This document shows, in pieces, positions 49,577 through 59,800 of a DNA stretch of 64,000 nucleotides. The DNA comes from Pseudomonadota bacterium (GTDB lineage Bacteria; Myxococcota_A; UBA796; GCA-2862545), in assembly GCA_023954855.1 (NCBI GenBank), contig JAGSGY010000005.1:62001-126000 (forward strand), in the 5' to 3' direction. Every line of letters starts with the position of its first letter. The stretch's first letter is position 1. The notes under the pieces were generated by a model, which did no database searches, had not been told where the DNA came from, and saw only the letters and a list, made by a program, of their open reading frames with translations. A program made the position numbers and the translations under genes.

Positions 49577-50355
49577 GCCGAATTCTTCTCATCGCTCGAC
49601 GCGAGTGGCTGGAACAGCGGCGCCAACCCGCCATGCTGGGCGTGATCGCGTTCCTCGACGCGGTCATCGCGGGGCTCGCGCTGTCGGCGATGGTCGTGCT
49701 GATGCTTCTCGACCGCGACCCGGTGGCGGCTCAGCAGTTCCAAGATGCGCTCCCGGGCTTTGGCGCCGAGCCGGGGCAGTTGATCGGCGAGCTGGTCTCG
49801 ACGGTCATCCCCCTCACGAACTGGCTGATCTTCACGCAGTTTCTGGGCATGTCGGCGGTTCTCGCCGGCCACAGCGTGCTTCATGACCGGCAAGAGAACA
49901 CCCTGCCGTTCTTGCTGCTGGCACCTTTGCGTCGGTTTGAGCTGCTCGCGGGCAAGGTCGTCGGCTCGATTGGCATGCCCTTCGTGTTCTACGTCATCTT
50001 CTCGGGGGGCGCCTGCGCCTTGATTGCGGCGATGCCGGTGGCCGCTCCGCACGCCGCGACCCTCCCGCCATCTCCGGCGTGGATGGTCGCATTCTTCTTG
50101 GGGGGGCCGGCTTGGGCGGGGGCGATTGGTGCTGTCTGCGCCATCGTCTCCACCATGTCCCGCGACGTGCGCACGGCTCAGCAGGCCGTGTGGCTCGTGG
50201 TGCTGTTTGCGCAGTTCAGCTGTGGCCTGATGCTGACGGCACTGCTTCCAAGTGGCGTGCTCGTACAGATCGGCGTGGCTCTCGCGGGACTCGGCACCGC
50301 CGCGCTGACCCTCTGGCTCGGAAGCCAGGTGATCAGCCGGGACCTGTCGCGCTAG
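49573..50355 (+). CDS. ABC-2 type transporter permease
   Basis: 260 residues, six membrane helices, beginning 'MSRILLIARREWLEQRRQPAML', the amphipathic start typical of ABC-2 permeases. A 'RQENTLPFLLLAPLRRFELLAGKVV' loop after helix 2 is the usual coupling region. It forms the membrane half of the exporter with the ATPase encoded just upstream (ATGA overlap). The stop overlaps that of the convergent phosphofructokinase gene as CTAG (50352-50355). Confidence 0.88.
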   Translation: MSRILLIARREWLEQRRQPAMLGVIAFLDAVIAGLALSAMVVLMLLDRDPVAAQQFQDALPGFGAEPGQLIGELVSTVIPLTNWLIFTQFLGMSAVLAGHSVLHDRQENTLPFLLLAPLRRFELLAGKVVGSIGMPFVFYVIFSGGACALIAAMPVAAPHAATLPPSPAWMVAFFLGGPAWAGAIGAVCAIVSTMSRDVRTAQQAVWLVVLFAQFSCGLMLTALLPSGVLVQIGVALAGLGTAALTLWLGSQVISRDLSR

Positions 50356-51617
50356 GGCTCGTGGCGGCGGCCTGGAGTCCAGGTGTTCCGCTCGACGCGC
50401 GTCTCGAGGAAGCGGGCCAGGCGGTGGAAGTCACTGCCGGGCTGGATGAAGCGCACCTCCGTGACCAGGGTCTTCGGGTCGACGAGGTTGGAGAACGGCA
50501 CGTAGACGAGATCGAGCTGGCCGGTGACACTCACCATGTGTCCGTCGAGCTTCTCTTCCATCAGCGCGCGGTATGCGCCAATGCCGAGCTGGCTTCCGAG
50601 CATGACGTCGAAGGCGTGCGGCGGGGCGCAGCGTGACTCGTAGCCGAGCTGCACGGGCTTGATGCCCTTCTTCTGGCCCGTCTTCCGCTCGTACTCGGCC
50701 TTCACACGCTCGGTGAGCATGCGCGCCAGGTCGACCTTGCCGAGGCTGATGTGGCCGTGGTCGTCGCGGGTCACGCTGCCAAGCTGCTCGGGCGGCAGAT
50801 GCTCGGCGATGCCTTCGGCGATGACGACGGTGCCGTAGTGCTTGTCCTGGCTCTCGCGCTTCTCGATCAGGCTGACGATGCGGCTGACGAGCCGGTCCAC
50901 GTCGACCCAGCCATCCTCGCGCTTGAGGCCATCGTCGAGATCCTCGACCGCGATGACGAGATCGGCCTCGCCAGCGATGGCCACTCCGTAGGACAGCCAG
51001 CCGGCCTTGCGACCCATCGTCTCGACGATGAAGTACGCGCTGGTGGCGATGGCGTCGGCGCGCAGGTTCTCGACTTCCTTCGCCATGAAGTCGACGGCCG
51101 TAAAGAAGCCGAAGGTGAAGTCGATGCCGGCGTAGTCGTTGTCGATCGTCTTCGGAAGGTGCACCACGCTCACACGGGGCGCTGACGCGGGCAGCGTCTT
51201 CTGCCAGAGGTGCAGCAGGTTGGCGGTCTTGAGCGTGTCGTCGCCGCCGATGCTGATCAGCGCATCGATCTCGAGGTCGACGAGGGCCGTATAGACCGAC
51301 CGAAGACCAGCGGTACGGGTGTCGTCAGCCAAGTCTTCGGGTCCGCGAATGCCCTTTCCGGGGTTGGTTCGCGCCGTTCCGAGCAAGATGCCCCGGCTGT
51401 TGCGTGTGCCGCGGAGGTCGGCGTCGGTGAGGATGCGGTAGTGCTTGTCGGGCAACAGGCGATGGGTGACCGGGTGGTAGTCGACGAGGTTGCTGTACCC
51501 GTGAAAGAAGCCGACAACATCGTGCCCTGCTTCGAGAAACGAGATTGCGGCGGCTGAGATGACGGCGTTGGCGGCGGGCGCTGGGCCACCGGAAAAGACG
51601 ATGCCTACACGGCTCAT
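50352..51617 (-). CDS. 6-phosphofructokinase, pyrophosphate-dependent type
   Basis: 421 residues, AGGAG 5 bases before the ATG. PFK marks: N-terminal 'VGIVFSGGPAPAANAVISAA', 'ISIGGDDTLKTA' (Asp126 second in GGDD, where ATP enzymes have Gly) and 'HLPKTIDNDYAG' (Lys156, where ATP enzymes have Gly). These two substitutions are the accepted discriminators of PPi-dependent PFK (PFP). It converts fructose-6-phosphate to fructose-1,6-bisphosphate reversibly using pyrophosphate. Long C-terminal insertion ('RKTGQKKGIKPVQLGYESRC') is also typical of the PFP group. Confidence 0.9.
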   Translation of the reverse strand: MSRVGIVFSGGPAPAANAVISAAAISFLEAGHDVVGFFHGYSNLVDYHPVTHRLLPDKHYRILTDADLRGTRNSRGILLGTARTNPGKGIRGPEDLADDTRTAGLRSVYTALVDLEIDALISIGGDDTLKTANLLHLWQKTLPASAPRVSVVHLPKTIDNDYAGIDFTFGFFTAVDFMAKEVENLRADAIATSAYFIVETMGRKAGWLSYGVAIAGEADLVIAVEDLDDGLKREDGWVDVDRLVSRIVSLIEKRESQDKHYGTVVIAEGIAEHLPPEQLGSVTRDDHGHISLGKVDLARMLTERVKAEYERKTGQKKGIKPVQLGYESRCAPPHAFDVMLGSQLGIGAYRALMEEKLDGHMVSVTGQLDLVYVPFSNLVDPKTLVTEVRFIQPGSDFHRLARFLETRVERNTWTPGRRHEP

Positions 51618-51720
51618 GAATGCTCCTGGGGCTGCTGCCTATCCCGAAGCACGGACTTGTGGCAGGCCAGATGCGACTTGGGTGTTGGGAGCCTGTACAC
51701 TGCGCCCGCCGGAGGACTCG

Positions 51721-53676
51721 ATGCTCGCTTTGCTTGCGCTTCTCGCCACGAGCGCACACGCCCAGGATGACCTCTCTCGTCGGGAGTGTCGGGACCGCCT
51801 CGACGCGTTCTACGCAGAGCCCGCTCGGCGCTGCTCGCCCTCGGCCGATGCGGCCCAGACGGCGAAAGTGAAGGCCACCCAAGGGCAGGCCGAGCCGTGG
51901 AAGTCGTTCTTCGAGGGGTGCGACCAGGCCAACATGGAGTTCGCGACGGTGGACCGGGGCTGCGAAGCGAAGTTCAAGGATGGCTATCCGAACGACGACT
52001 GGCGCAAGCGCTGGGCCACGCTCGAGGCGCTCGACGAGGCGGTTGACCAGCGACTCAAGGTGTTTGGGTGTGCGCGCGATCGCGAGCCGCACCTCCAGAC
52101 GCTCACCGAGTGCCAGGGCATGTCTTGCGATGCCGCGGTCGGCGAGGCTGCGGCCTGGGCAGAGCGATGCAATCCCGAGAGCATGGACGAGCAAGCCGCC
52201 GGCATCGGCTATCGCAAGAGCTTCGAGCTGGTGGGCATGCTCTCCGAGGAGGCCGAGGCCCGCGCTCTCTACACCCAGACGGTGGCCCGTGTCGGCGAGG
52301 CGGTGAAGGGCGGCACGGCGGACGGTCTCCAGCTCGCCCTCGCATCGCCTTGGTGTGCGGCCGACCAGAGCTGGACCTGTGGTCTGGATGCGTCGTGGAA
52401 GGGCGGGTCGGCCGGAATCATTGCGGCACTCCGACAGGGACGGGTCGGCGACCTCGAGCGTACGCGTCTGGGACGGTCGCGCCTGCAGGGCATCCGAGAC
52501 CCACGGCAGCGCATTCTCAGGACCCGTGAGCTCAGGCCCAAGGTCCTCGATGCGGTGATTGAGTCGGCAGCGGCCGGCATGGAACGCGTGGCCTTTCCGT
52601 CGCGTTCTCCCGCCGCGGGACGGTTCTCAGAGGCACCGGGGGTGCGCGCTGTGTGGGCCTCGAATGATCGACTTCGCGCGCTTGCCTGGCAGGGCCGAGG
52701 GCCCGAGGGGGCGGCGCTGAGCCTCGACCTCGAGCCCGATGGTCAGCAGGTCGCGTCGGTGGTGCACGAGGACGGCGTGGCGGTGCGCTTCGAGATCTCT
52801 CGCCAGTCGTCGGACCTCGAGTCCGCCATTCGCGGCGTGCGCGAGCAGGTCGGGGAGGAGGGACTGGTCGCCCTTCGAAAGACGGTGGATTCGGTCGAGC
52901 TGGTGTACGAAGTCAGCCGCGACACGCGCATCACCTACGTGGCGTTTCTCGCGGGACGGGAGGCGGTCGTGCATAAGGTCGTCGAGCATGTCCCGAAGAC
53001 AGAGCGCAGTGCCACCGATCGCGCTCGCACGGCCATCGATACGCGCCTTGCCGAAGGCGAACTCGCCGAGGCCGAGGCCTTCTCCGAGAGGGTGGCGTCG
53101 TTTGGCGAGGAACTCGATGATGTCGCCCTCGCGGACGCGATCGACCTGCACGTCGGGCTTCTTCTCGCGACGGGCGAACAGGCGGGGTGGGAGCAACGGC
53201 TCGGCGAGCTCGCGGCTCAGCTTGACCTCTGGCAAGCCCGTTGGCGAGCGGCTGAGCCCGTCGAGGAGCCCGAGGACCCGGAGCTCGTCGACCCGGATGC
53301 GCCAACGGGTCCGCCGACACCGCGTACCCGTACCCTCGGCACGATGGAGGTCGCGTTCGGTGGCTGTGCCGAAGCCGTTTGGGCAGAAGCCGCTGAGGCT
53401 GCGCAGGCAGACGCGAGGGCCTGGCACCGCGAGGCCGTTTGGGCGGAGCTCGAGCTGGCACGGAAGAGCCTGCGCAACGAGGACACCGTCGACGTCAGCA
53501 GGCGCTACCAGTTCGCGATGCGCTCACTCGCTGAGGCCCTGCGCCTCAGGAAAGAGGCCGGCCGGCTCGCCGGCGAGCGCGATGGCTACCGGCTTAAAAG
53601 TGGCATGGCCCGGGCTGAATCGGACTGGCCGGCCTTCCGGCACGCCGTCGAGAAGACCGCCGACCAGTGTAAGTAG
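51721..53676 (+). CDS. Large exported protein of unknown function
   Basis: 651 residues from ATG 51721, with GGAGG 5 bases upstream; a longer in-frame start at 51559 would hide the signal peptide. The first 14 residues (MLALLALLATSAHA) are a short signal peptide with cleavage before Gln15. The mature protein is mostly helical, with several Cys in the first 200 residues ('CRDRLDAFY', 'CDQANMEF', 'CARDREPHLQTLTECQGMSCD') that could form disulfides, and Glu/Ala-rich helices in the C-terminal half. No enzyme motif or family recognised. It ends 6 bases from the convergent lyase gene; GTAGCG-AA-CGCTAC (53673-53686) contains both stop codons symmetrically. Confidence 0.75.
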   Translation: MLALLALLATSAHAQDDLSRRECRDRLDAFYAEPARRCSPSADAAQTAKVKATQGQAEPWKSFFEGCDQANMEFATVDRGCEAKFKDGYPNDDWRKRWATLEALDEAVDQRLKVFGCARDREPHLQTLTECQGMSCDAAVGEAAAWAERCNPESMDEQAAGIGYRKSFELVGMLSEEAEARALYTQTVARVGEAVKGGTADGLQLALASPWCAADQSWTCGLDASWKGGSAGIIAALRQGRVGDLERTRLGRSRLQGIRDPRQRILRTRELRPKVLDAVIESAAAGMERVAFPSRSPAAGRFSEAPGVRAVWASNDRLRALAWQGRGPEGAALSLDLEPDGQQVASVVHEDGVAVRFEISRQSSDLESAIRGVREQVGEEGLVALRKTVDSVELVYEVSRDTRITYVAFLAGREAVVHKVVEHVPKTERSATDRARTAIDTRLAEGELAEAEAFSERVASFGEELDDVALADAIDLHVGLLLATGEQAGWEQRLGELAAQLDLWQARWRAAEPVEEPEDPELVDPDAPTGPPTPRTRTLGTMEVAFGGCAEAVWAEAAEAAQADARAWHREAVWAELELARKSLRNEDTVDVSRRYQFAMRSLAEALRLRKEAGRLAGERDGYRLKSGMARAESDWPAFRHAVEKTADQCK

Positions 53677-53682
53677 CGAACG

Positions 53683-55410
53683 CTACATCGACATCGAGCC
53701 GTCGCGGAACGAGGTGTGGCCGATCAAGGCGTTGATCAGCACCGGTTCGCCCTCGCGAGACGCTGCAAGCGCCTCGTCGAAGCCGGCGTCGATCTTGTCG
53801 TCCTCGGTCATGTGCACGCCGCGGGCTCCGAAGCCTTCTGCGACCACGTGGTAGTCGGTGTGGCGCAGCTTCACTGCGACGTCCGAACCGAGAATGGTGA
53901 CCTGGTCACGGGCGATCTGGGTCCAGCCTGCGTCGTTTCCGACGAGTGCGTTCACCGCGACGCCATGGCGCACGAAGGTGTCGAACTCGGGGATGGTGAA
54001 GCCGGCGGAGCCGTCGCCGTAGACGAGCCAGACATCCGCTTCCGGCCGCACAAGCTTGGCGCCGAGCGCGAAGCCTGCGCCCACGCCGAGAGTACCGAAG
54101 ACCCCGGGGTCGAGCCAGGACAGCGCCTTGCGGGGCTGGCAGATGTACGCCGCGGTCGCGACAAAGTCGCCGCCATCGACGACGAGGATGCTGTCGTCCG
54201 AGAGGTGCCGCTCTAGGCTCTGGCAGACCTTCATTGGGTTGAGATGCGCGTCGGTGGGCTGGTCCGCCATCGCGTCAATCTCAGCACAGCGCGCGTCGTG
54301 GCGGGCCTTGAGCGTCTCGTACCACTCGGGTCGCGTCGGCTGCTGTGCGACGCGAGCGAGGTCGACGAGGAAGTGATGGGGGTCGGCGAGAATGGCGAGC
54401 TCGGGACGACGGTTCTTGGTCAGATCCGTCTTGCACCGGTTGACGCCGATGAGCTTCGCGTTGCCGATGTGTCCGCCGTAGTCGAGGCGGAAGTCCATCG
54501 GGTTGCCCGACAGCACCACCAGGTCGCTCTCTTTCAGCGCGGCGGTGCGCTTGTGGCGCATCTGAAGCGGGTGGTCCTTGCCGAGCAGACCGCGGGCCAT
54601 GCCGGAGAGGAACACGGGGATGTTCAGGGCCTCGACCGCCTCGGTCAGCTCGTGGACCTTTCTCGGCTCGAGCATGGTCTGGGAGCCGATGAGCATCACC
54701 GGACGCTCGGCCTTGCGAAGCATGTCGGCGGCTTTCTGGATCTGCTTCGAGGTGTGCGTCGGGATGTTGGCCGGCTCGGGCGGGTTCGCAGACCGAAAGT
54801 CCTTGAGCGCGAACTGGTTCTTCAGGTGGACCTTGAGGTAGTTCTTGACCGCGGCCTCGCCGAGGTTCCGGGCAGGGCGGTCGGTCTTCTTGACGTACCA
54901 CTCGCGAACGAGTTCCTCCTCGTAGAGAAGGTCGACGGCCAGCTCGACGAAGACCGGACCCGGCACGCCGCTGACGGCCTCGTGGAAGGCGCGTTCGAGT
55001 GCGGGCACGATCTCGCGCACGGTGTTCGGCCGCCCGACGTACTTGACGTGTGGCTTGATCAGCGCGACCTGGTCGATGTCCTGAAGGCTTCCTCGTCCAC
55101 GGAGCACCGTCGCGGCAGCACCTCCGAGCAGGACGAGCGGCGATTGAGCCATCTGCGCGTTCTTGATCGCCGTGATGGTGTTGGTGACGCCAGGGCCGGC
55201 GGTGACGGCGGCGACACCGGGAACGCCGGTGAGACGCGAGACGGCGTCGGCTGCGAAGACGGTGTTGGCCTCGTGGCGCACGTCGATGACCCGAATGCCG
55301 CGGTCCTCGCAGCCAACGAGGATGGGCGAGATGTGCCCTCCGCATAGGGTGAACACAAAACGGACTCCGTGTGCCTGAAGCACCTCGGCGACGCGGTTAC
55401 CACCGTGCAT
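53683..55410 (-). CDS. ThDP-dependent 2-hydroxyacyl-CoA lyase, HACL2/ILVBL-like
   Basis: 575 residues with GGGGAGG 4 bases before the ATG. Catalytic Glu in '[17 protein letters not shown]', central domain '[20 protein letters not shown]', ThDP/Mg motif '[19 protein letters not shown]', then '[13 protein letters not shown]'. The 'EFDTFVRHG...VGNDAGW' run and the C-terminal 'FRDGSMSM' resemble eukaryotic ILVBL/HACL2, which cleaves 2-hydroxyacyl-CoA into formyl-CoA and an aldehyde. It is not a biosynthetic acetolactate synthase by context (no ilvN/ilvC). Downstream of an FAD enzyme and a kinase, but separated by 132 bases, so probably its own unit. Confidence 0.85.
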   Translation of the reverse strand: MHGGNRVAEVLQAHGVRFVFTLCGGHISPILVGCEDRGIRVIDVRHEANTVFAADAVSRLTGVPGVAAVTAGPGVTNTITAIKNAQMAQSPLVLLGGAAATVLRGRGSLQDIDQVALIKPHVKYVGRPNTVREIVPALERAFHEAVSGVPGPVFVELAVDLLYEEELVREWYVKKTDRPARNLGEAAVKNYLKVHLKNQFALKDFRSANPPEPANIPTHTSKQIQKAADMLRKAERPVMLIGSQTMLEPRKVHELTEAVEALNIPVFLSGMARGLLGKDHPLQMRHKRTAALKESDLVVLSGNPMDFRLDYGGHIGNAKLIGVNRCKTDLTKNRRPELAILADPHHFLVDLARVAQQPTRPEWYETLKARHDARCAEIDAMADQPTDAHLNPMKVCQSLERHLSDDSILVVDGGDFVATAAYICQPRKALSWLDPGVFGTLGVGAGFALGAKLVRPEADVWLVYGDGSAGFTIPEFDTFVRHGVAVNALVGNDAGWTQIARDQVTILGSDVAVKLRHTDYHVVAEGFGARGVHMTEDDKIDAGFDEALAASREGEPVLINALIGHTSFRDGSMSM

Positions 55411-55542
55411 CGAACCTCCCCACCGTCCCCGTCAGGGGCATTGTCGGTGTCCAGCACTAACGCATCCGTGGGCCGTCTGTGGCCTTCTGGCATGCAGCGA
55501 AAAGTCCCGGTCCCAGCTTCTTTGCGCGTCGGTTCGTTGGGT

Positions 55543-56823
55543 CTAGAAGTGGGTCTCGACGAGCCCCTCGGAGTAGCGCACCACAAGCTCGACGAGCGGG
55601 AACGAAAGCACCTCCCCGACGTAGTAGGTGTGCTGGCTTCCCTGCAGGCCCTCGAGTTCGTCAAAGAAGCCGGCCGCCATGGTCTCGGCCCCGACGTGGG
55701 GGAAGTAGCGCCAGTGCTGCGTGTGCAGCGTTTCGACGAGCGTGCCCTGGAAGGTGTCTGACTCGACGACCGCGGTGAGCTTCGCGCGGACCTCGTCGAC
55801 GGTCGTCGTGGCATCGCCGTAGCTGTAGAAGACGAAGACGTCGTGTGGGGAGCCGAGCACGGGTGGGTAGAAGACCATCGGCTGCCCCGGCGTGACCCGA
55901 GTGGAGTAGGGGAACACGAAGGTGGAGATGTCGGGGACGCCGTGGAGCACTGCGGCGGTGACGTAGTAGTCGTAGGTCCGAATCTGCCCGAACAGCCGCG
56001 ACTCGGTGTCGCTGAGGTCGAGGAACGCAGGGGTGTCCTGAAGAGGGCAGGCGAGCACGAGCTTGTCGAAGCGCTCCTCGAAGCTGTCTCCGTCAGACTC
56101 CGACCAGGTGACGCGCACTCCGGCCGCATCGCGCTGGATGGAGTGCACTGTGGCCGAACGCTGCACGTCCAACGGTTCGGCGATGCGCTCCCAGAGTTCC
56201 TGAAAGCCCTCGTCGAAGACCAGGGTGGTGTCGACGTCCTTGCCGAGCACGGTGTCGATGGCCGCGGTGAAGTGCACCTGATCGAAGAACTTCAGCGCGT
56301 AGGCGGCGGGCAACGCGTCCATGACCCCGTACCCATAGGCGATGAACAGGTTGGCGAAGAGATCTCTGAACCGGCCCAGGCCATACGACTTCAGCCACTC
56401 GCCGAACGGCCGCTTCACGCGGTCACCGAGTCCGGCGTAGCCATCGCGGTCGATGTGAGTCCCGGCGCGCACGGCAATGTAGAACAGGGCGAGTGAGCGC
56501 AGCAGGGTGCGGGCCACCGGTCCGGCATCGCGCAGGCTGGGGACCTGCTCGTCGGTGATCGAGACGACGCGTCGCTCGTGCATGGGGCGCAGGGTCATGC
56601 CGACCTGCTCTCCAAGCGTGCGAACCCGCTCGTAGCGCGGTGTCGTAAGGTTCGCTCCGAGGTCGTAGGCATGGCCTTCGTACATCAGACTGTGGCACTT
56701 GCCGCCGACCGTGGGCTGCTTCTCATACACACGGACGGTGTGGCCTCGAGCGACGAGTGCACGCGCTGCTGAGAGCCCGGCCGGTCCGGCTCCGATGACC
56801 GCGATTCGCAGGGATTGGGACAC
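55543..56823 (-). CDS. FAD-dependent amine-oxidase-like oxidoreductase
   Basis: 426 residues from the GTG at 56823. FAD Rossmann motif 'IAVIGAGPAGLSAARALVAR', then 'YEKQPTVGGKCHS', typical of the flavin amine oxidase clan. The C-terminal 'YYVGEVLSFPLVELVVRYSE' closes the FAD site. It lacks membrane or signal segments. Within the clan the sequence recalls polyunsaturated fatty acid isomerase-like enzymes more than monoamine oxidases or phytoene desaturases, but that is only a resemblance. It starts 2 bases after the stop of the Ser/Thr kinase gene, so it is co-expressed with the kinase and may be its target. Confidence 0.82.
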   Translation of the reverse strand: MSQSLRIAVIGAGPAGLSAARALVARGHTVRVYEKQPTVGGKCHSLMYEGHAYDLGANLTTPRYERVRTLGEQVGMTLRPMHERRVVSITDEQVPSLRDAGPVARTLLRSLALFYIAVRAGTHIDRDGYAGLGDRVKRPFGEWLKSYGLGRFRDLFANLFIAYGYGVMDALPAAYALKFFDQVHFTAAIDTVLGKDVDTTLVFDEGFQELWERIAEPLDVQRSATVHSIQRDAAGVRVTWSESDGDSFEERFDKLVLACPLQDTPAFLDLSDTESRLFGQIRTYDYYVTAAVLHGVPDISTFVFPYSTRVTPGQPMVFYPPVLGSPHDVFVFYSYGDATTTVDEVRAKLTAVVESDTFQGTLVETLHTQHWRYFPHVGAETMAAGFFDELEGLQGSQHTYYVGEVLSFPLVELVVRYSEGLVETHF

Positions 56824-56825
56824 GA

Positions 56826-59800
56826 CTAGGCCTCGGGTTCGGGTTCGCCGAGAAGGAGCCAGGCCCGCTTCGCTGCGGCCGCTACGGGTCGGCGTTCCGT
56901 GGTGGGGTCTTGGGTGGCGGCGGCGAGAGCGGCGGCAGAGAGCAGCCATGCGACGACCAAATCCCCCTGTGGCCGTAGCAGGCCGCGCTCCTGGGCGATG
57001 AGGTCGAAGCGCTCCCAGGATTTCGCGTGACTCGCGTGCAGCAGTTGGATGGTGAGGGTCGCTCCGATTCGCGCATCGTGCTCTAGACCGGCGAGGGCTC
57101 CGCGAAGCTGGCGCGCGACCTGGCAGGCAGCGGCGAGATCTCCGTGGGCGACCAGGCACCAGACGAGCATCGCCCGAGCTTCACCCGCGGCAGGGTCTCC
57201 GAGCGACTCGAGCCTGGAGACGGCGTCGGTAAGGTGGAGTACCGCGCCTTCCGGTTCGCCGATGCGTGCGCCGATACGTCCGAGCGCGAAGCGGCACATC
57301 GCGACACCCTGGGAGAGCCCGAGGCGGTCGTTGTAGGCGAGGGCTTGTTCGTACAGCCCCGCGGCGAAGGCCATGGCTCCTCGAGCTTCCTCGTGTGCCC
57401 CCATCCGTCTCCAGACCCGCGCGGCTTCTTGGGGGTCTCCGGCAGCCTCGAGAAGTTCAACGGCCTGTCGAAGTCCCTTGGCAGCGGCGTCTGCCCGTCC
57501 GAGGCGGCGGTCGACCTCTGCAAGGCCAGCCGTGGCGAGGCCCACGTGGCGTGGTGCAGCAGAGGCGAGCGCGAGCTGCTTGAGGGTCTCGAAGTGCACG
57601 CGCGCGGTCTCGACCTGGCCGAGGTCGAGGTTGAGCAGACCCTGCTGGTGCAGGGCGTAGCGCTCAGACCCGCGCCACCCGTGTGTTTTGGCGCGGGAGC
57701 CGGCCTCTTGGGCGAACTCGAGGGCCCGAGCGAATTCGCCGAGCTCGCGGTGAATGCGCGACCGATACACCAGCACCGGTCCCCAGCGCTTGTCGTTGCC
57801 GGGCACGCCCGCACCGGCCAGCGCGGTCTCGATCTTGTCGACCAGCGCGAGGGCGGGCTTGGGACCCGAGCTCATCAGTCTAATCTCGACTGCTCCAAGC
57901 AGCGGCTCGACGGCCTGGTCGATCTGCCCGGCCTCGAGCAGGTGGGTGCCGAGTCGTTCGGCCGGGCTCAGCTGCTTGGAGGGGGCTCTGGCCCAGAGCA
58001 TCATCGCGCATGCGAGGTTCTGGGCCTGCCATCGTTGGCCCTGCCGGCTCGACTGCCACAGCGCCTCGCGAAGCATGCTGTGGGCGAAGGACCAGTGCTC
58101 GACGGTGCCGGTGGCCAGCGATTCTGCGAACAGCCGCTCGACGAGGGCGCTCCGCAGCGCGCTGTCGCCGGGAAAGCGCGCGCCGAAGAAGCCCTGTGGG
58201 TCATCACAGGCTTGGCGCCACTCGTCGCGATGCACCTCGGGACCGAGAATGCTGGCGACCTCGAGATAGGCGCGTGCCTCGTCCTTGAACTCGGCGAGCA
58301 CCCGGTCGATGCGGTTGGCCCACACCTCGCTGAGCGAGGAGGGAAGGGCGGCGCTCGCTCCGGCCTGCAGCCGGTAGCCGTGGGGTCCGGGCTCGAGAAT
58401 GCCGCGACGAACCCAGTCGCCGACAAGGTTCACTGCGAAGAGGGGGTTGCCGGCGGTGCGCTCTTCGACCTGTGCGGCCAGCGCGTCGTCCAAGCCGAGC
58501 AGGCCGCGGACGAGGTCGCGCCGCTCAGCGCTGTCGAGGGGCTTGAGCGCGATCTGGCGCACAGGGCTCATCGACTGGAGCCGGGCGAGGCCGTCGGTCT
58601 CCTCGGCGCGGCCGGCCAGTCCCTCATCGCGAAGGGTGAGCAAGATCAGCACAGGGAAAGGGGACTCGGCCTGCGTGCGCAGGATGTGGCGTGCGAGAGA
58701 GAGTCCGTGCGCGCCCCAGTGCACATCGTCGAGCCAGAGAATCATCGGGCGCTGGGTCGCCATCCAGGCGGTCGTGCTTCGCGTCACCGAGTAGAAGTGG
58801 CTAGGCCGGGTGAGGCGGCGGGGTCGGGCGCCGCGCTCGAGGTCGCCCTTGGTGGCGGGCTGCAGGATCTCGGTGAGGACCTGGACCTCTTCTTCGTCGT
58901 CGTTACCGTGAGCGCTCAGGAAGGCGCGCACGCGCTTCTCGACGGACTCACGCGGCAGCCGGGCACTGCGGAGTTGTTCGACCCCCATACGCCGGATCGA
59001 CTCGCCGCCGTCGATGTTGGGGGAGAAGCGAGCGGTGGCAAAGCGGGCGGCTCCGGTCTCGTGGGCACGCTGGCAGGCCCACTCGACAAGGCGTGACTTG
59101 CCGGCTCCGGCGGGTCCGCGAATGACGATGGCCTCGGCGCGACGGCCTTGCTCGACGCGCTGCAGCGCTTCCCAGATCTGGTCGCGCTCTTCGTGGCGGC
59201 CGACCAGCGGCACGGCACGAAGACCGTACAGGGACCTACCGGCTCCAATCAGCTTCGGTGGAGGTGCGGCCGGCATCGGACGCCGCCACACGGGTGGCAC
59301 CCGAGGGCCTCGAGGGCGGATGAGCCGGGCCCCTTTGGACGGACTTCGCGCCTCGGCTGGCGGGGCGAACTCGGTGCTCCACGTATCGGAGATCGGGGGT
59401 GGGGTGGGGGACTCGAGCAGTGCCAATCGCCAGGACTCGCCAAAGCAGGTGCGGTCGTCGAGGGTGTTGCGCAGGGTGTCCGACACGTCGTGGTCGAGCC
59501 CCGAGAAAGGCGCGAAGTCGCCGGTGATGTCCGCGTCGAGGGCGAGCAGTTCCCTGGCGGCGTCGGCAGCGCACTGAAAGCGGGCGTTGCGGTCCTTTGC
59601 CATCAGCCGCGACAACCAGCTTCCGAAGCCCTCGGGTAGACGGTGCTTTGGCACGAAGGGCCGAGGTTCACTGTGCATCTGCGCCATCATCAGCGCGTGG
59701 CCGGGTCGCTTTTCGTAGGGGCCTTCGCCGGTGCAGAGCAGGTAGGTCATGCAGCCGAGCGAGTACAGGTCCGTCCACGGGCCGTAGTCGCGCCACTCAC

